DNA of 64,000 bases, taken from assembly GCA_021806225.1 (NCBI GenBank), contig JAJZXW010000021.1, positions 151,471 to 215,470 on the forward strand, given 5' to 3'. Positions 51,735 through 60,566 of this stretch are shown here, in pieces. The DNA comes from Nitrospirota bacterium. Its GTDB lineage: Bacteria > Nitrospirota > Leptospirillia > Leptospirillales > Leptospirillaceae. Position 1 is the stretch's first letter, and every line of letters starts with the position of its first letter. Made by a program: the position numbers and the translations under genes. The notes beneath the pieces were generated by a model, which had not been told where the DNA came from, ran no database searches, and worked only from the letters and a program-made list of their open reading frames with translations.

Positions 51735-52559
51735 ATGACGAAAAGAGAGACTCTGGGAGGGGTCGGCATCGCACTGGTACTGGGTCTCGGCCTCTCGGCC
51801 TGTGCGACGCCTTCGGATGTATCCGACCTCAGGGCGCAGATCGACATGGTCTCCACCCGCGTCTCCAAGATTGAGCGAAATGGAGGCGGCACGGCCGTCT
51901 CCGGCGGAAACCAGCTCGCGGATATGGAGACCCGTCTCGACAACCAGAAGCTCCGGATCGCACGTCTCCGGGACCGCGTCGAGCGTATCAACCACCGGCT
52001 CGACGAATTGATGAACAAGATCGAAACCCAAAGCGCCCAGGCGGCTACCCCGGCAGCTCCCGCCCCTGCCACACCGGCCGCCAAGGCGGCTGTGGCTCCC
52101 CCTGTCCCTCCCGCCGCCGGAGGGGCCGCTGCCGTCGTTCCCGCACCGGTCTTGGCGAAGCCCTCATCCGCGCCGATCCAGTCTCCCGACATGATCTACC
52201 ACCAGGCCTACTCCGATTACCAGCAGGGGCATTACGAGATCGCCATCAAGGAGTTCGGATCCCTGGTCGAGCAGTATCCCGATTCTCATCTGGCCTCCTC
52301 GGCCGTTTTCTGGGAAGCCCAGGCCCATTACAACCTGAAGCATTACCACCGGGCGCTGGCCCTCTACGACGCCGTCATCCACAAGTATGTGGACAGCCCC
52401 AAGAAGGCGACCGCCTACTATAAAAAAGGGCAGGCCTACGAGCAGCTGAACAACCGGAAGCTCGCGATCCACAACTATCGGCGGGTTCTGGAGCTCTTCC
52501 CTCTCGAGCAGCAGCTCGACGATCTGGCGAAGCGGCGTTTGTCCCGTCTTGACGAATAG
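51735..52559 (+). CDS. cpoB: Tol-linked TPR coiled-coil protein CpoB (YbgF)
   Basis: CpoB coordinates peptidoglycan synthesis and outer-membrane constriction with the Tol complex. The 274-residue protein has a signal segment with lipobox LSAC (near residue 23), so it may be lipidated, unlike the soluble E. coli protein. A coiled coil follows at about residues 30-100 (LADMETRLDNQKLRIARLRDRV). An Ala/Pro-rich linker and three TPR units come next, starting YHQAYSDYQQGHYEIAIKEF. ATG 51735 lies 63 bases after tolB; pal does not intervene. Confidence 0.9.
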   Translation: MTKRETLGGVGIALVLGLGLSACATPSDVSDLRAQIDMVSTRVSKIERNGGGTAVSGGNQLADMETRLDNQKLRIARLRDRVERINHRLDELMNKIETQSAQAATPAAPAPATPAAKAAVAPPVPPAAGGAAAVVPAPVLAKPSSAPIQSPDMIYHQAYSDYQQGHYEIAIKEFGSLVEQYPDSHLASSAVFWEAQAHYNLKHYHRALALYDAVIHKYVDSPKKATAYYKKGQAYEQLNNRKLAIHNYRRVLELFPLEQQLDDLAKRRLSRLDE

Positions 52560-52563
52560 CCCC

Positions 52564-54420
52564 ATGGGGATCATCCGGGAGCTTCCTCCATCGCTTGTGA
52601 ACCAGATTGCGGCCGGCGAGGTGGTGGAGCGTCCGGCCTCCGTCCTCAAGGAAATCGTGGAAAACAGTCTCGATGCGGGGGCGACTCGTATCTCCGTCGT
52701 CGTCGACGCGGCGGGCGACGGGCTGATTCATGTCCGGGACAACGGGGGGGGGATCCTTCGCGACGATCTCCCGCGCGCTTTTCTCCGCCACGCGACGAGC
52801 AAGATTTCCTCCTGGGAGGACCTGTTGTCGGCCAGGAGCCTGGGCTTCCGGGGGGAGGCGCTGGCCTCCATCGCCTCCGTTTCGAAGGTGACCGTCGAGA
52901 CCCGCCACGGCTCGGAGCCGGTCGGAACGCGCATGGTCCTCGTGCCGGGGGAGTCGCAGGTTGTGACGGACTGGAATGGGCCCGTCGGAACCTCTCTGGC
53001 CATTCGGGATCTTTTTTTCAATGTTCCGGTCCGGAAGAAATTCCTGAAATCCGCCCAGACCGAACAGGGCCATCTGACCGAGGCCCTCACCCGCATCGCC
53101 CTGGGATTTCCCGAATGCCAGTTCGACCTGGCCACCCCGACCCGAAAGATCGTCGCGCTCGAATCCAGGGAGAGCCCTTATCTCCGGATCCTCGACCTCT
53201 TCCCCTCCCTGAACGAAGAAGACCTTGCGTTCCACGAAATTCGGGGGGGGGACTGGCGGGTGCAGGTCTATCTCCTTCGCCCGGACCGGGTCAGGAAGGA
53301 CCGGCAGTCCCAGCATCTCTTCATCAACCGCCGCTGGGTGCGTCACCCCGGTCTCCTCGAAGCCATTACCCAGGGCGGAGCGGGGCGTCTGTCCCGCGAC
53401 GTGCATGTGGGCGCCTGGGTCTATCTGGAGCTCGCTCCGGAAAATCTCGATGTGAATGTGCATCCGACCAAGCGGGAGGTGCGCCTCCTGGAGGGGGACC
53501 GTCTTTTTTCGCTCGTGAGGCGGTCGGTCGAAGAAAGCTTTTCCCTCTTCGATGCGCGGGTTCCGTCTCCTCCTCCGTCCGGAATGCTGGAACCCGTCCC
53601 CACCTTGCCGGAAAGGCATGACAAAGAGGGGGAGGCCCCTCCGACACCTCCGGTGACGGCGGATTCCGGGCCTTTCTTTCTGCGGGAGACGGGAGCGGCG
53701 CCGTATGAGATGCCCCTTCGGGAGCCCCTCCGGTCCGAACGGCGGATCCCCGGTCTTTCGCCAAAGTCCCCGGAGCATCCGGTCTCCTTCGCCCGGCTCC
53801 CCGAAGTCCTGAAGGGTCTCCCTCTTTCGGGACGGGATTCTCCGTCGCGCGATCTGACGGTCCTTGGGCAACTTGCCGGAACCTACCTGGTCGTTGACTG
53901 GGGAGAGGATCTCGCCCTTGTCGACTGGCACACCGCCCACGAACGGATTAACTACGAGAAATACCGCCGTCAGGTCGATGCCGAAGGGGTGACGCGGGCC
54001 CCCCTGCTCTTCCCCGCCGTCTACCGGGTTCCCCTGTCGGTGGCTGACAGCCTGGACAGCCGTCTCGAAGAGCTCTCCCGGATCGGCTTCGACCTGGACC
54101 GGAGCGGTCCGGACAGCTTTCGAGTCCGCTCCGTTCCCTTTCTTCTCGAAGGGGAGGACCCAAGGGAGAGCCTGGAGGTCCTCCGGGAGCAGACGTCGGA
54201 TTTCGGGATCCCCGTTCTCCGCTCGGACCGGATCGACGAGCTCCTCATGACCGTTTCCTGCCACCGGAGCGTCCGGAAAAACGACGTCTTCGACCTGGCC
54301 GACGGGGATCGGCTGGTCCGGGAGCTTCTCGAAACTCCCCATCCCTATACCTGTCCCCATGGTCGCCCGACCATGATGAGGCTGTCTCGGGGGGATCTCG
54401 ACCAATGGTTCGGCCGCTAG
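52564..54420 (+). CDS. mutL: DNA mismatch repair protein MutL
   Basis: MutL links mismatch recognition by MutS to strand nicking. The GHKL ATPase half shows NQIAAGEVVERPASVLKE, ENSLDAGA, GFRGEALASIASVS and the later HLFINRRWVRHP. The C-terminal endonuclease-type domain contains DWHTAHERINYE at the position of the DQHA(X)2E(X)4E motif (Gln to Trp and second Ala to Thr), SCHRSVRKND and TCPHGRPTM. Endonuclease activity is plausible but the first motif is altered. ATG 52564 gives 618 residues; TTG 52549 is the alternative. Its stop overlaps miaA. Confidence 0.95.
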   Translation: MGIIRELPPSLVNQIAAGEVVERPASVLKEIVENSLDAGATRISVVVDAAGDGLIHVRDNGGGILRDDLPRAFLRHATSKISSWEDLLSARSLGFRGEALASIASVSKVTVETRHGSEPVGTRMVLVPGESQVVTDWNGPVGTSLAIRDLFFNVPVRKKFLKSAQTEQGHLTEALTRIALGFPECQFDLATPTRKIVALESRESPYLRILDLFPSLNEEDLAFHEIRGGDWRVQVYLLRPDRVRKDRQSQHLFINRRWVRHPGLLEAITQGGAGRLSRDVHVGAWVYLELAPENLDVNVHPTKREVRLLEGDRLFSLVRRSVEESFSLFDARVPSPPPSGMLEPVPTLPERHDKEGEAPPTPPVTADSGPFFLRETGAAPYEMPLREPLRSERRIPGLSPKSPEHPVSFARLPEVLKGLPLSGRDSPSRDLTVLGQLAGTYLVVDWGEDLALVDWHTAHERINYEKYRRQVDAEGVTRAPLLFPAVYRVPLSVADSLDSRLEELSRIGFDLDRSGPDSFRVRSVPFLLEGEDPRESLEVLREQTSDFGIPVLRSDRIDELLMTVSCHRSVRKNDVFDLADGDRLVRELLETPHPYTCPHGRPTMMRLSRGDLDQWFGR

Positions 54421-56321
54421 ACTCCGTCGATCTCGCGATTCTCGGTCCCACCGCCTCAGGAAAGAGCCGGCTGGCCCTGGCCCTGGCCCACGCGATGGAC
54501 GCTGAAATCGTGTCTGCCGATTCCCGCCAGATCTACCGGGAAATCTTCGTGGGGACGGGGAAGCTCCTTCCGGTGGAACGGGAGGGGATTCCTCATTACC
54601 TCCTCGACCGGTGCTCGGTCACCGAGTCCTTCAGCGCAGGAGACTTTGTCCGGGAAGCCCGGAAGGCGATCGCCGACATCAGGGCCCGGGGAAAGAGGGT
54701 CATTTTGTGCGGGGGAACGGGCCTCTATGTGGAGTCCCTTCTTTCCGGGATCGTCGATCTTCCTCCAAGGCCTCCCGGCCATTACGAAGACTATAGGGAA
54801 GGGCTTCAAGCCGTTTCGACCGAGGCGCTTTACGCCCGTCTCCGGACGAGCGATCCGGAACGGGCGGCGCACCTTCATCCGAACGATCGCTTCCGGATCA
54901 CTCGGGCTCTCTATCTGAGGGAGGAGTTTTCTCTTCCGTCATCTGAGCTTTTCGAGGCTTTCCGGACTCCGGGAATGGAGTGCGGGGAAATCCTGGGACT
55001 GGATCCGGGCCGTGAAAAGCGGATCTCTCTGATCGAGAACCGGGTCAGGGCCATGTTCGCGAACGGGTGGATCGAGGAGGTGGAGGCCCTTCTGGCGGAG
55101 GGCGTGGTGCCGGAGGCGCCCGGCTTCAATAGCCTGGGATATCGGGAGGTGATCGCCTTCCTGAAGGGCGCGTTGACCCGGCCGGCGCTGATTGAGTCGG
55201 TCATGTTGAAGACGAGGCAGTACGCCAAGCGACAGATGACGTGGTTTCGCCACATGGGGGGAATCCGGTGGATTGTCTCCGGGTCCGGGAACGGCGATCC
55301 CTTGGACCTTTTGCCAAATTATGGTACGATCGAAAAAAATTTCGCTGACACTATCGATGGAATCAGGGAAGGAGAGTTCCGCCATATGTCCGAAGGAATG
55401 AAAAGATCCACGGCCCCGAAGAAAACTGTTTCGGGAAAGGCTTCGAACAAGGAGAGAATCGGCATCATCGGTGGGTCGGGGTTGTATCATCTGAAAGGGC
55501 TCTCCGATCTTTGTCCGACTGTTGTGGAAACACCCTGGGGGCAGCCATCCGACCCTTTCATGATCGGAACAATCGGCGACGTTCCCGTGGCCTTCCTCTC
55601 CCGCCACGGGGCTGGCCACCGCTATCTTCCGGGAGAGATCAATTACAGGGCCAATATTGCGGGGTTTGTGGCACTGGGAGTTCGGAGGATCCTGTCCGTG
55701 TCTGCAGTCGGATCCCTGAAAGAATCGATCGTTCCGGGAGACATGGTGGTGGTGGACCAGTTCATCGACTGGACCAAGGGGCGTCCCTCGACTTTCTATG
55801 GTCAGGGGGCGGTCGGCCATACGGGATTTGCCCATCCGATCTGTCCTGACCTCGCGAAAACGCTGGTGGAGGCCTGTCGGGGCGTCAAGGCCCGACATCA
55901 TGGGAAGGGGACCTACCTCTGCATGGAAGGCCCGGCCTTTTCGACCCAGGCCGAATCCTTCCTCTACCGGCAGTTCAACGCCGACGTCATTGGAATGACC
56001 AACGTGACCGAGGCCCGGCTCGCCCGTGAAGCAGGCCTTTGTTACGCCACCCTGGCCCTGTCGACGGACTTCGACTGCTGGCACCCGGACCATGACGCCG
56101 TGACGGTGACCGATGTCCTGGCTGTGATGGAGAAGAATGTCTCGACGGCGAACCGGATCCTGGAAAGGGCCCTGGAGACCGTCGCTCCCTCCGGCGACTG
56201 CAAATGCCAGGAGGCGCCGGCCACGGCCCTGGTTACCCATCCCGACAGCATTCCGGTCGCCACGCGGAAAAAACTCGCGTTTCTCGGGATCCTGAAGCCG
56301 GAAGAGGGGGGGAGGCCATGA
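54405..56321 (+). CDS. miaA-mtnP: Continuous MiaA-MtnP frame (tRNA dimethylallyltransferase plus MTA phosphorylase)
   Basis: The 638-residue frame joins two complete enzymes without a stop. Residues 1-300 are MiaA, which prenylates A37 of tRNA: Walker A GPTASGKS, SADSRQIY, GGTGLYV, and the C-terminal block YAKRQMTWFRH. After a linker of about 25 residues, residues 328-638 are 5'-methylthioadenosine phosphorylase for methionine salvage, with IGIIGGSGLYH, FLSRHGAGHRYLPGEINYRANI, MEGPAFSTQAES and TDFDCWHPDH. An internal ATG at 55386 has GGAG upstream, and a promoter-like element lies at 55302-55330, so MtnP could also be made alone from the same frame. MutL overlap couples the front. Confidence 0.88.
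   Translation: MVRPLDSVDLAILGPTASGKSRLALALAHAMDAEIVSADSRQIYREIFVGTGKLLPVEREGIPHYLLDRCSVTESFSAGDFVREARKAIADIRARGKRVILCGGTGLYVESLLSGIVDLPPRPPGHYEDYREGLQAVSTEALYARLRTSDPERAAHLHPNDRFRITRALYLREEFSLPSSELFEAFRTPGMECGEILGLDPGREKRISLIENRVRAMFANGWIEEVEALLAEGVVPEAPGFNSLGYREVIAFLKGALTRPALIESVMLKTRQYAKRQMTWFRHMGGIRWIVSGSGNGDPLDLLPNYGTIEKNFADTIDGIREGEFRHMSEGMKRSTAPKKTVSGKASNKERIGIIGGSGLYHLKGLSDLCPTVVETPWGQPSDPFMIGTIGDVPVAFLSRHGAGHRYLPGEINYRANIAGFVALGVRRILSVSAVGSLKESIVPGDMVVVDQFIDWTKGRPSTFYGQGAVGHTGFAHPICPDLAKTLVEACRGVKARHHGKGTYLCMEGPAFSTQAESFLYRQFNADVIGMTNVTEARLAREAGLCYATLALSTDFDCWHPDHDAVTVTDVLAVMEKNVSTANRILERALETVAPSGDCKCQEAPATALVTHPDSIPVATRKKLAFLGILKPEEGGRP
55302..55330 (+). promoter_or_regulatory. Internal promoter candidate for mtnP
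   Basis: TTGGAC at 55302-55307 and TACGAT at 55325-55330 are 17 bases apart. They sit in an AT-rich patch near the end of the MiaA part. The GGAG-containing leader and ATG 55386 follow, so a separate mtnP message is likely. Confidence 0.5.
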
Positions 56322-57256
56322 CGCCGAAGCTTGTCATTGTGGGGACCGTCGCTCTCGACGACGTGACGACCCCCTTCGGATCTGTTCGCCGGGCCCTCGG
56401 AGGGTCGGCCTTTTACGGGGGCATTGCGGCCTCCTACTGGACGAGCGTTGGAGTTGTGGCCGTTGTGGGGAAGGACTATCCGGAGGAGGGGTTCCGGATC
56501 CTCGAAAGCCGGGCGATCGACTTCCGGGGCATCGACCGGAGTGCGGAGGAGACCTTTGCCTGGACGGGAGAGTACACCTACGATCTCAATACGGCGATCA
56601 CCCGTGACACACGCCTGAATTGCCTCCTGTCCTTCAACCCCCGCGTGGCGGAGCATTATCCCAATCCGGAGACACTGTTTCTCGCGAATATCGATCCGGA
56701 GATTCAGGGAAAGATCCTCGATTCCCTGCCCGTACGTCCCCGGCTGGTGGCCCTGGACACGATGAACTACTGGATCGAGTCGAAGAAGGACACCCTGCTT
56801 CAGGTCCTCAGGAGGATCGACCTCCTGACCATCAATGAATCCGAAGCCCGCATGCTGACAGGCGAGTTCAATCTCGTCCTCGCCGCCCGGGCCATCCGGG
56901 CTCTCGGTCCTTCGATCGTGGTCCTGAAAAAGGGAGAGCATGGGGCGCTGGTTTTCTACGAGGGGGGCGTTTTCGCCTCTCCGGCCATGCCTCTCGAAGT
57001 GGTCAAGGATCCGACCGGGGCAGGGGACTCCTTTGCCGGCGGTCTTCTCGGATATCTGACGGTCCATGGCCATCACAGTCCCGAATTCCTGAAGCAGTCC
57101 TCGATCATAGGATCGGTCATGGCCTCCTTCTGCGTCTCGGATTTCGGGGTCATCGGGACCCGGGCACTTTCCCTCGAGGAGATTTCATCGAGGATCAGGG
57201 AATTCGGCGATCTGACGGGATTCAGACAGATTGATTACGAGGAACGGAGGCTCTGA
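56318..57256 (+). CDS. PfkB-family carbohydrate/nucleoside kinase
   Basis: PfkB kinases phosphorylate sugars or nucleosides in the cytosol. The 312-residue product has the N-terminal GGSAFYGGIAAS pattern, TINESEARMLTGE in the middle, and the C-terminal catalytic signature DPTGAGDSFAGGLLGYL. ATG 56318 follows GGAGG and overlaps the previous stop; the track start at 56204 lies inside mtnP. Its direct coupling to MTA phosphorylase suggests a role in purine or methylthio/deoxyribose salvage (for example adenosine or a 5-deoxysugar as substrate), but the substrate cannot be fixed from sequence. Confidence 0.88.
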   Translation: MTPKLVIVGTVALDDVTTPFGSVRRALGGSAFYGGIAASYWTSVGVVAVVGKDYPEEGFRILESRAIDFRGIDRSAEETFAWTGEYTYDLNTAITRDTRLNCLLSFNPRVAEHYPNPETLFLANIDPEIQGKILDSLPVRPRLVALDTMNYWIESKKDTLLQVLRRIDLLTINESEARMLTGEFNLVLAARAIRALGPSIVVLKKGEHGALVFYEGGVFASPAMPLEVVKDPTGAGDSFAGGLLGYLTVHGHHSPEFLKQSSIIGSVMASFCVSDFGVIGTRALSLEEISSRIREFGDLTGFRQIDYEERRL

Positions 57257-57257
57257 A

Positions 57258-58091
57258 TTGTCCGAGCGATGGAGAATCTTCTGTCGCCCATTCTCCCCGG
57301 TGGTGTTCGCGATTCTTCTGTCAGGCTGTCATGGGAGCGTTTCTCCCAAAAATCACCACCTGGCCATCGAGCATTACAATGCCGGGCTCCGGAAGCTCAA
57401 GGAACAGAAACTTCAGGATGCCTACTGGGAGTTTGAGTACGCCAACCATCTGGATCCGGGCGTTCCCAAGGTGCATTATTCCCTGGGCCATGTTTACTAC
57501 CTCATGCATGACTTGGAAGACGCGAACAAGGAGCTCCGGAAGGCCCTCAGAAACAACCCTGACCGCTCCTCCACCTACAATTACCTGGGAGAGATCGCGC
57601 TTGAGCAGAAGAAGTACCCCGATGCACTGGAGTTTTTCCGGAAGGCCCTCGGGAACACCCTCAACCGCACTCCCTACTACCCTCTGGTGAACATCGGAAA
57701 AACTTACATGCAAATGGGGAAGTTCGAGAAAGCCAAGGAATATTTCTCGAAGGCTCTTCTGCGAAACGACCAGTTTCTTCCGGCTCATTACTGGCTTGGT
57801 AAGGTGCACATGTCGGAAGGGGCTTATGAAAAGGCCCTTCAGGACTTCTCTGCGGCCATCAGGGCAGAACCTGACTTCTCCGCAGGATATTATGAGCTCG
57901 GTCGGGCCTATCTGAAACTCGACAATCAGGAGAAGGCATCGAGAGCGTTCAAGGAGGCTGTCCGTCTCGACCCGAATTCAAAGATCGGCATCAAGGCCCG
58001 GCGGTATCTTCTGCTTCTTCCGAAGGACCTTCCTGCAGCAAGGGCCCCCGGAGCCAAAAAAGGGAACCAGAATCAGGCCGGGGGCAAGTGA
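57258..58091 (+). CDS. PilF-like TPR lipoprotein
   Basis: The 277-residue product starts at TTG 57258, seven bases after GGAGG (a start inferred in place of 57231). It has a lipobox LLSGC near residue 25. About six TPR units follow, with consensus features such as YYLMHDLEDANKELRKAL, YNYLGEIALEQKKYPDALEF and YYELGRAYLKLDNQEKASRA. Such lipoproteins (PilF/PilW) help outer-membrane secretin assembly in type IV pili, but no pilus genes are nearby, so the role is only suggested by domain type. It lies two bases after pfkB. Confidence 0.8.
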   Translation: MSERWRIFCRPFSPVVFAILLSGCHGSVSPKNHHLAIEHYNAGLRKLKEQKLQDAYWEFEYANHLDPGVPKVHYSLGHVYYLMHDLEDANKELRKALRNNPDRSSTYNYLGEIALEQKKYPDALEFFRKALGNTLNRTPYYPLVNIGKTYMQMGKFEKAKEYFSKALLRNDQFLPAHYWLGKVHMSEGAYEKALQDFSAAIRAEPDFSAGYYELGRAYLKLDNQEKASRAFKEAVRLDPNSKIGIKARRYLLLLPKDLPAARAPGAKKGNQNQAGGK

Positions 58092-58132
58092 CCACCGACA
58101 ATGGGCTCCATGACTTGAAAGAAGGGAAGCTG

Positions 58133-59320
58133 ATGTCTGAAACCGTAGAGAATGAAAGCCAGCCCGAAGAGACGAGCGCTCCATCCGCAACCTCCGAAAC
58201 AGTCGGGAAGATCCTGGAGAAGGCGCGGGTCGAAAAGGGATTGACGATCGACGATATCGACCGCATCACCCACATCAGTCCGGGATGGGTCCTTGTTATC
58301 GAACAGGGAGGCTGGCCCCAATACCCCAGCATGGTCTATGCCAAGGGTCATGTGAAGGTATATGCCCAACTTTTGGGGCTGGATGCCGAGGCCATGGGAC
58401 GGAAGTTTCAGGCGGAGTGGAATGCGACGGTCAAGCCAGATCCCAATGACGTGGCCACTCTGAGCCACTCCCCTGGAATCCATGGAATTCAGACGGGTGG
58501 GGGCTTGAATTTCAAACTGTGGGGAGTGGCGCTGTTTGCCCTGTCCGTTGTGGCGATTTTGGGCGTCCGCTATGCGATGCATCAGCACAAATCGGTTTCA
58601 GGCAAAAGCTCGAAGGTATCGATCACCCCGCTTCCAGCCCCCCGGCCCCCCGTTTCTCCCGTGACCTCCGGATCGGGAACGCCCGGTGGCGGCGAGGGAG
58701 ATCTCTTAAGCTCAACCGGGAATGATCAGGCGCAAAGGGTTCTGTCGACGCCGGCCGAGAGCCCTGCCCGGACTGATCAAAAGGGCCGGGCAGGATTCGC
58801 CGATCATCCTGGTTCCCTGCCAACCTCCCTGGGGGTCGAGAGGGGAGGGCTGAGCCTGAAGATGGTGGCCATCAGAAACACATGGGTGGTTATTTCAATC
58901 GATGACGGAACAGTGCGCCGCTTTCACCTGAAACCTGGGGAGAGCCGGACGCTCACCGGGAAAAATTTCATGACCTTTTCCACCGAGTTCGGAAACGGAC
59001 TCGTCCTTTTCCTGAATGGAAAAAGGCTAGGCCTTGCAGGGGCTACCGCCAATCCTGTCCTGCACCGGCGCTTGAATCGCATGAGTCTTCGGCCGCTCAA
59101 CGGCTCTTCCAGACCGCTCCTTTCAAAAGGGCCCTCCACGCACACCGGGCAGGGGGCCGGCATGACAGGAGCCCGTCCCTCCGTTCACAAAGCGCTTCCG
59201 GGAACGTCTCCGGCTAAGGTCCTTCCTTTCGTTCCCGAAACGGGCCAGCCTTCATCGCCTTCTCCCAGCCAGCCCTCTGTGAATTCCGGAACTCAGCCCC
59301 AATCAGGGAGGACTCCTTGA
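58133..59320 (+). CDS. RodZ-like cytoskeletal membrane protein
   Basis: RodZ links MreB to the envelope. The predicted layout is an N-terminal HTH_25 domain (about residues 20-90, LEKARVEKGLTIDDIDRIT, YAKGHVKVYAQLLGL). A membrane helix follows at about 128-148, then a Pro/Ser-rich region. A periplasmic beta-domain of DUF4115 type comes next (LSLKMVAIRNTWVVISIDDG, FHLKPGESRTLTGKNF). The C-terminus is low-complexity Pro/Ser/Gly. ATG 58133 has AAGGGA upstream and gives 395 residues. The order TPR lipoprotein-rodZ occurs in several bacteria. It overlaps the next gene by four bases. Confidence 0.85.
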   Translation: MSETVENESQPEETSAPSATSETVGKILEKARVEKGLTIDDIDRITHISPGWVLVIEQGGWPQYPSMVYAKGHVKVYAQLLGLDAEAMGRKFQAEWNATVKPDPNDVATLSHSPGIHGIQTGGGLNFKLWGVALFALSVVAILGVRYAMHQHKSVSGKSSKVSITPLPAPRPPVSPVTSGSGTPGGGEGDLLSSTGNDQAQRVLSTPAESPARTDQKGRAGFADHPGSLPTSLGVERGGLSLKMVAIRNTWVVISIDDGTVRRFHLKPGESRTLTGKNFMTFSTEFGNGLVLFLNGKRLGLAGATANPVLHRRLNRMSLRPLNGSSRPLLSKGPSTHTGQGAGMTGARPSVHKALPGTSPAKVLPFVPETGQPSSPSPSQPSVNSGTQPQSGRTP

Positions 59321-60315
59321 TCAAACGATCTGTCGCACATATTCTGCTTCTTTTTCTGACTTCCTTTCTCCTGTCAGGGTGCGCTTCGAAGCCGATCGAG
59401 CTCGACTACAATCCGAATGCCGGGGAAACCCGGCCAAACCAATATCGCTCCAACGTCACCTTCGGGTTTGTGACCTTCGAGGATCTCCGGGTCGCCAAGC
59501 AGATGATGGGGGACAAGACTTTGATCGGGTGGGGGTCAAATACCTACCATACCAATGCCAATGTGCCCGAACAGGTGACGAAGGCCTTTGTCGACACCTA
59601 CCAGTATCTCGGGCTCAAGGCGATCTGGATCAAAGCGCCGCCGGACAATTTTTCCTTTTCCACGAACTCCTGGGTTCGGTCCTTGCGCTCGCTCTATCCT
59701 GAGGTCAATATTTTTGTCATCGGAAAGCTGCAGAACTATGAGTTTCTTCTGAGATCGGGAGGGCTTAGCGGACTTGCCAGCGGAACGTTTACCTCCCTGG
59801 CCGTCACGACCCAGGCGAGAGTCGAGCTGTATTATCTCGACAGTCAGACCGGCCGAATCATTTGGGGAAACACTCTTCATCATGATACCTACGACCGGAA
59901 GGTCTCCAAAATGGTTCCGACAGATTTTGCTGCGTTACGTCTCCAGGACGCCTTGCAGAACGTGGTTCTCCAGTCCGTTGACAGGATCCTGCCGAAGATC
60001 AACAAACGGGATCCCGGATCGGTGCAGGTGCTTTCGGGAGGATTTATGGCAGACGTTCCCAAGACGCCGGAGGGCAAGTCTGCCGGAACGATACCAGCCG
60101 GGAAGGGACGCCTTGAGATCATTTCAAAGCCTCAGGGGGCCCGGGTCTATGTCGACGGAATCTATTATGGACTGACCCCACTAGCTCTCGACCTCGCTCC
60201 GGGGGTTCACCTTCTGAAGGTCCACAAGGACGGATACGAAACCAGCCGTGACAAAGTCGGAATCCTGGATGGCAAAATGACTCCCTGGAATGGCGATCTT
60301 CCAAGGAAGAACTAG
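59317..60315 (+). CDS. PEGA-domain lipoprotein
   Basis: The 332-residue product (TTG start, GGGAGGA upstream) has a signal peptide with lipobox LLSGC near residue 21. A periplasmic domain of about 200 residues follows, with VFVIGKLQNYEFLLRSGG-like strands and RVELYYLDSQTGRIIWGNTL, resembling envelope lipoproteins with TolB-N-like folds. The last 65 residues form a PEGA domain (LEIISKPQGARVYVDGIYYG, LLKVHKDGYE), a surface-layer or sugar-binding-associated module. It closes the mutL-to-rodZ gene run. Function unknown; an outer-membrane assembly or stalk role is plausible. Confidence 0.75.
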   Translation: MIKRSVAHILLLFLTSFLLSGCASKPIELDYNPNAGETRPNQYRSNVTFGFVTFEDLRVAKQMMGDKTLIGWGSNTYHTNANVPEQVTKAFVDTYQYLGLKAIWIKAPPDNFSFSTNSWVRSLRSLYPEVNIFVIGKLQNYEFLLRSGGLSGLASGTFTSLAVTTQARVELYYLDSQTGRIIWGNTLHHDTYDRKVSKMVPTDFAALRLQDALQNVVLQSVDRILPKINKRDPGSVQVLSGGFMADVPKTPEGKSAGTIPAGKGRLEIISKPQGARVYVDGIYYGLTPLALDLAPGVHLLKVHKDGYETSRDKVGILDGKMTPWNGDLPRKN

Positions 60316-60339
60316 GTTCTGAGAAAAGTTGGCGGGGGC

Positions 60340-60368
60340 TTGCCTCTCACCGCGACTTTCGCTATTAT
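60340..60368 (+). promoter_or_regulatory. Sigma-70 promoter for tRNA-Thr
   Basis: TTGCCT at 60340-60345 and TATTAT at 60363-60368 are 17 bases apart. The predicted start at about 60375 is close to the tRNA at 60393. Confidence 0.7.
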
Positions 60369-60392
60369 CCTCATTTGTCTTTCTTCAATCAG

Positions 60393-60464
60393 GCCGGCGT
60401 AGCACAGTGGTAGTGCAGTCGATTCGTAATCGACAGGTCGTCGGTTCAATCCCGACCGCCGGCT
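60393..60464 (+). tRNA. tRNA-Thr (CGT anticodon), CCA not encoded
   Basis: Acceptor GCCGGCG pairs with CGCCGGC, and the D-arm is GCAC/GTGC. The anticodon stem GTCGA/TCGAC encloses loop TTCGTAA with anticodon CGT, and the T-arm GTCGG/CCGAC has TTCAATC. After discriminator T the DNA reads CCC, so CCA must be added enzymatically, unlike tRNA-Val and tRNA-Asp here. An integrase remnant follows about 100 bases downstream. Confidence 0.96.
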
Positions 60465-60566
60465 CCCGTTTTAAGCCATTCCCAGAAAATTCCTTGCCAT
60501 AAAAAAGGTTTTTGCCATTATTACGCCATAGTGAGGTCGTTCGGAAACTCTTCTCCGGAGGAAATT

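Noticed and set aside
52375-54405. 676-residue minus-strand ORF
   Set aside because: Antisense to mutL; composition is typical of shadow frames.
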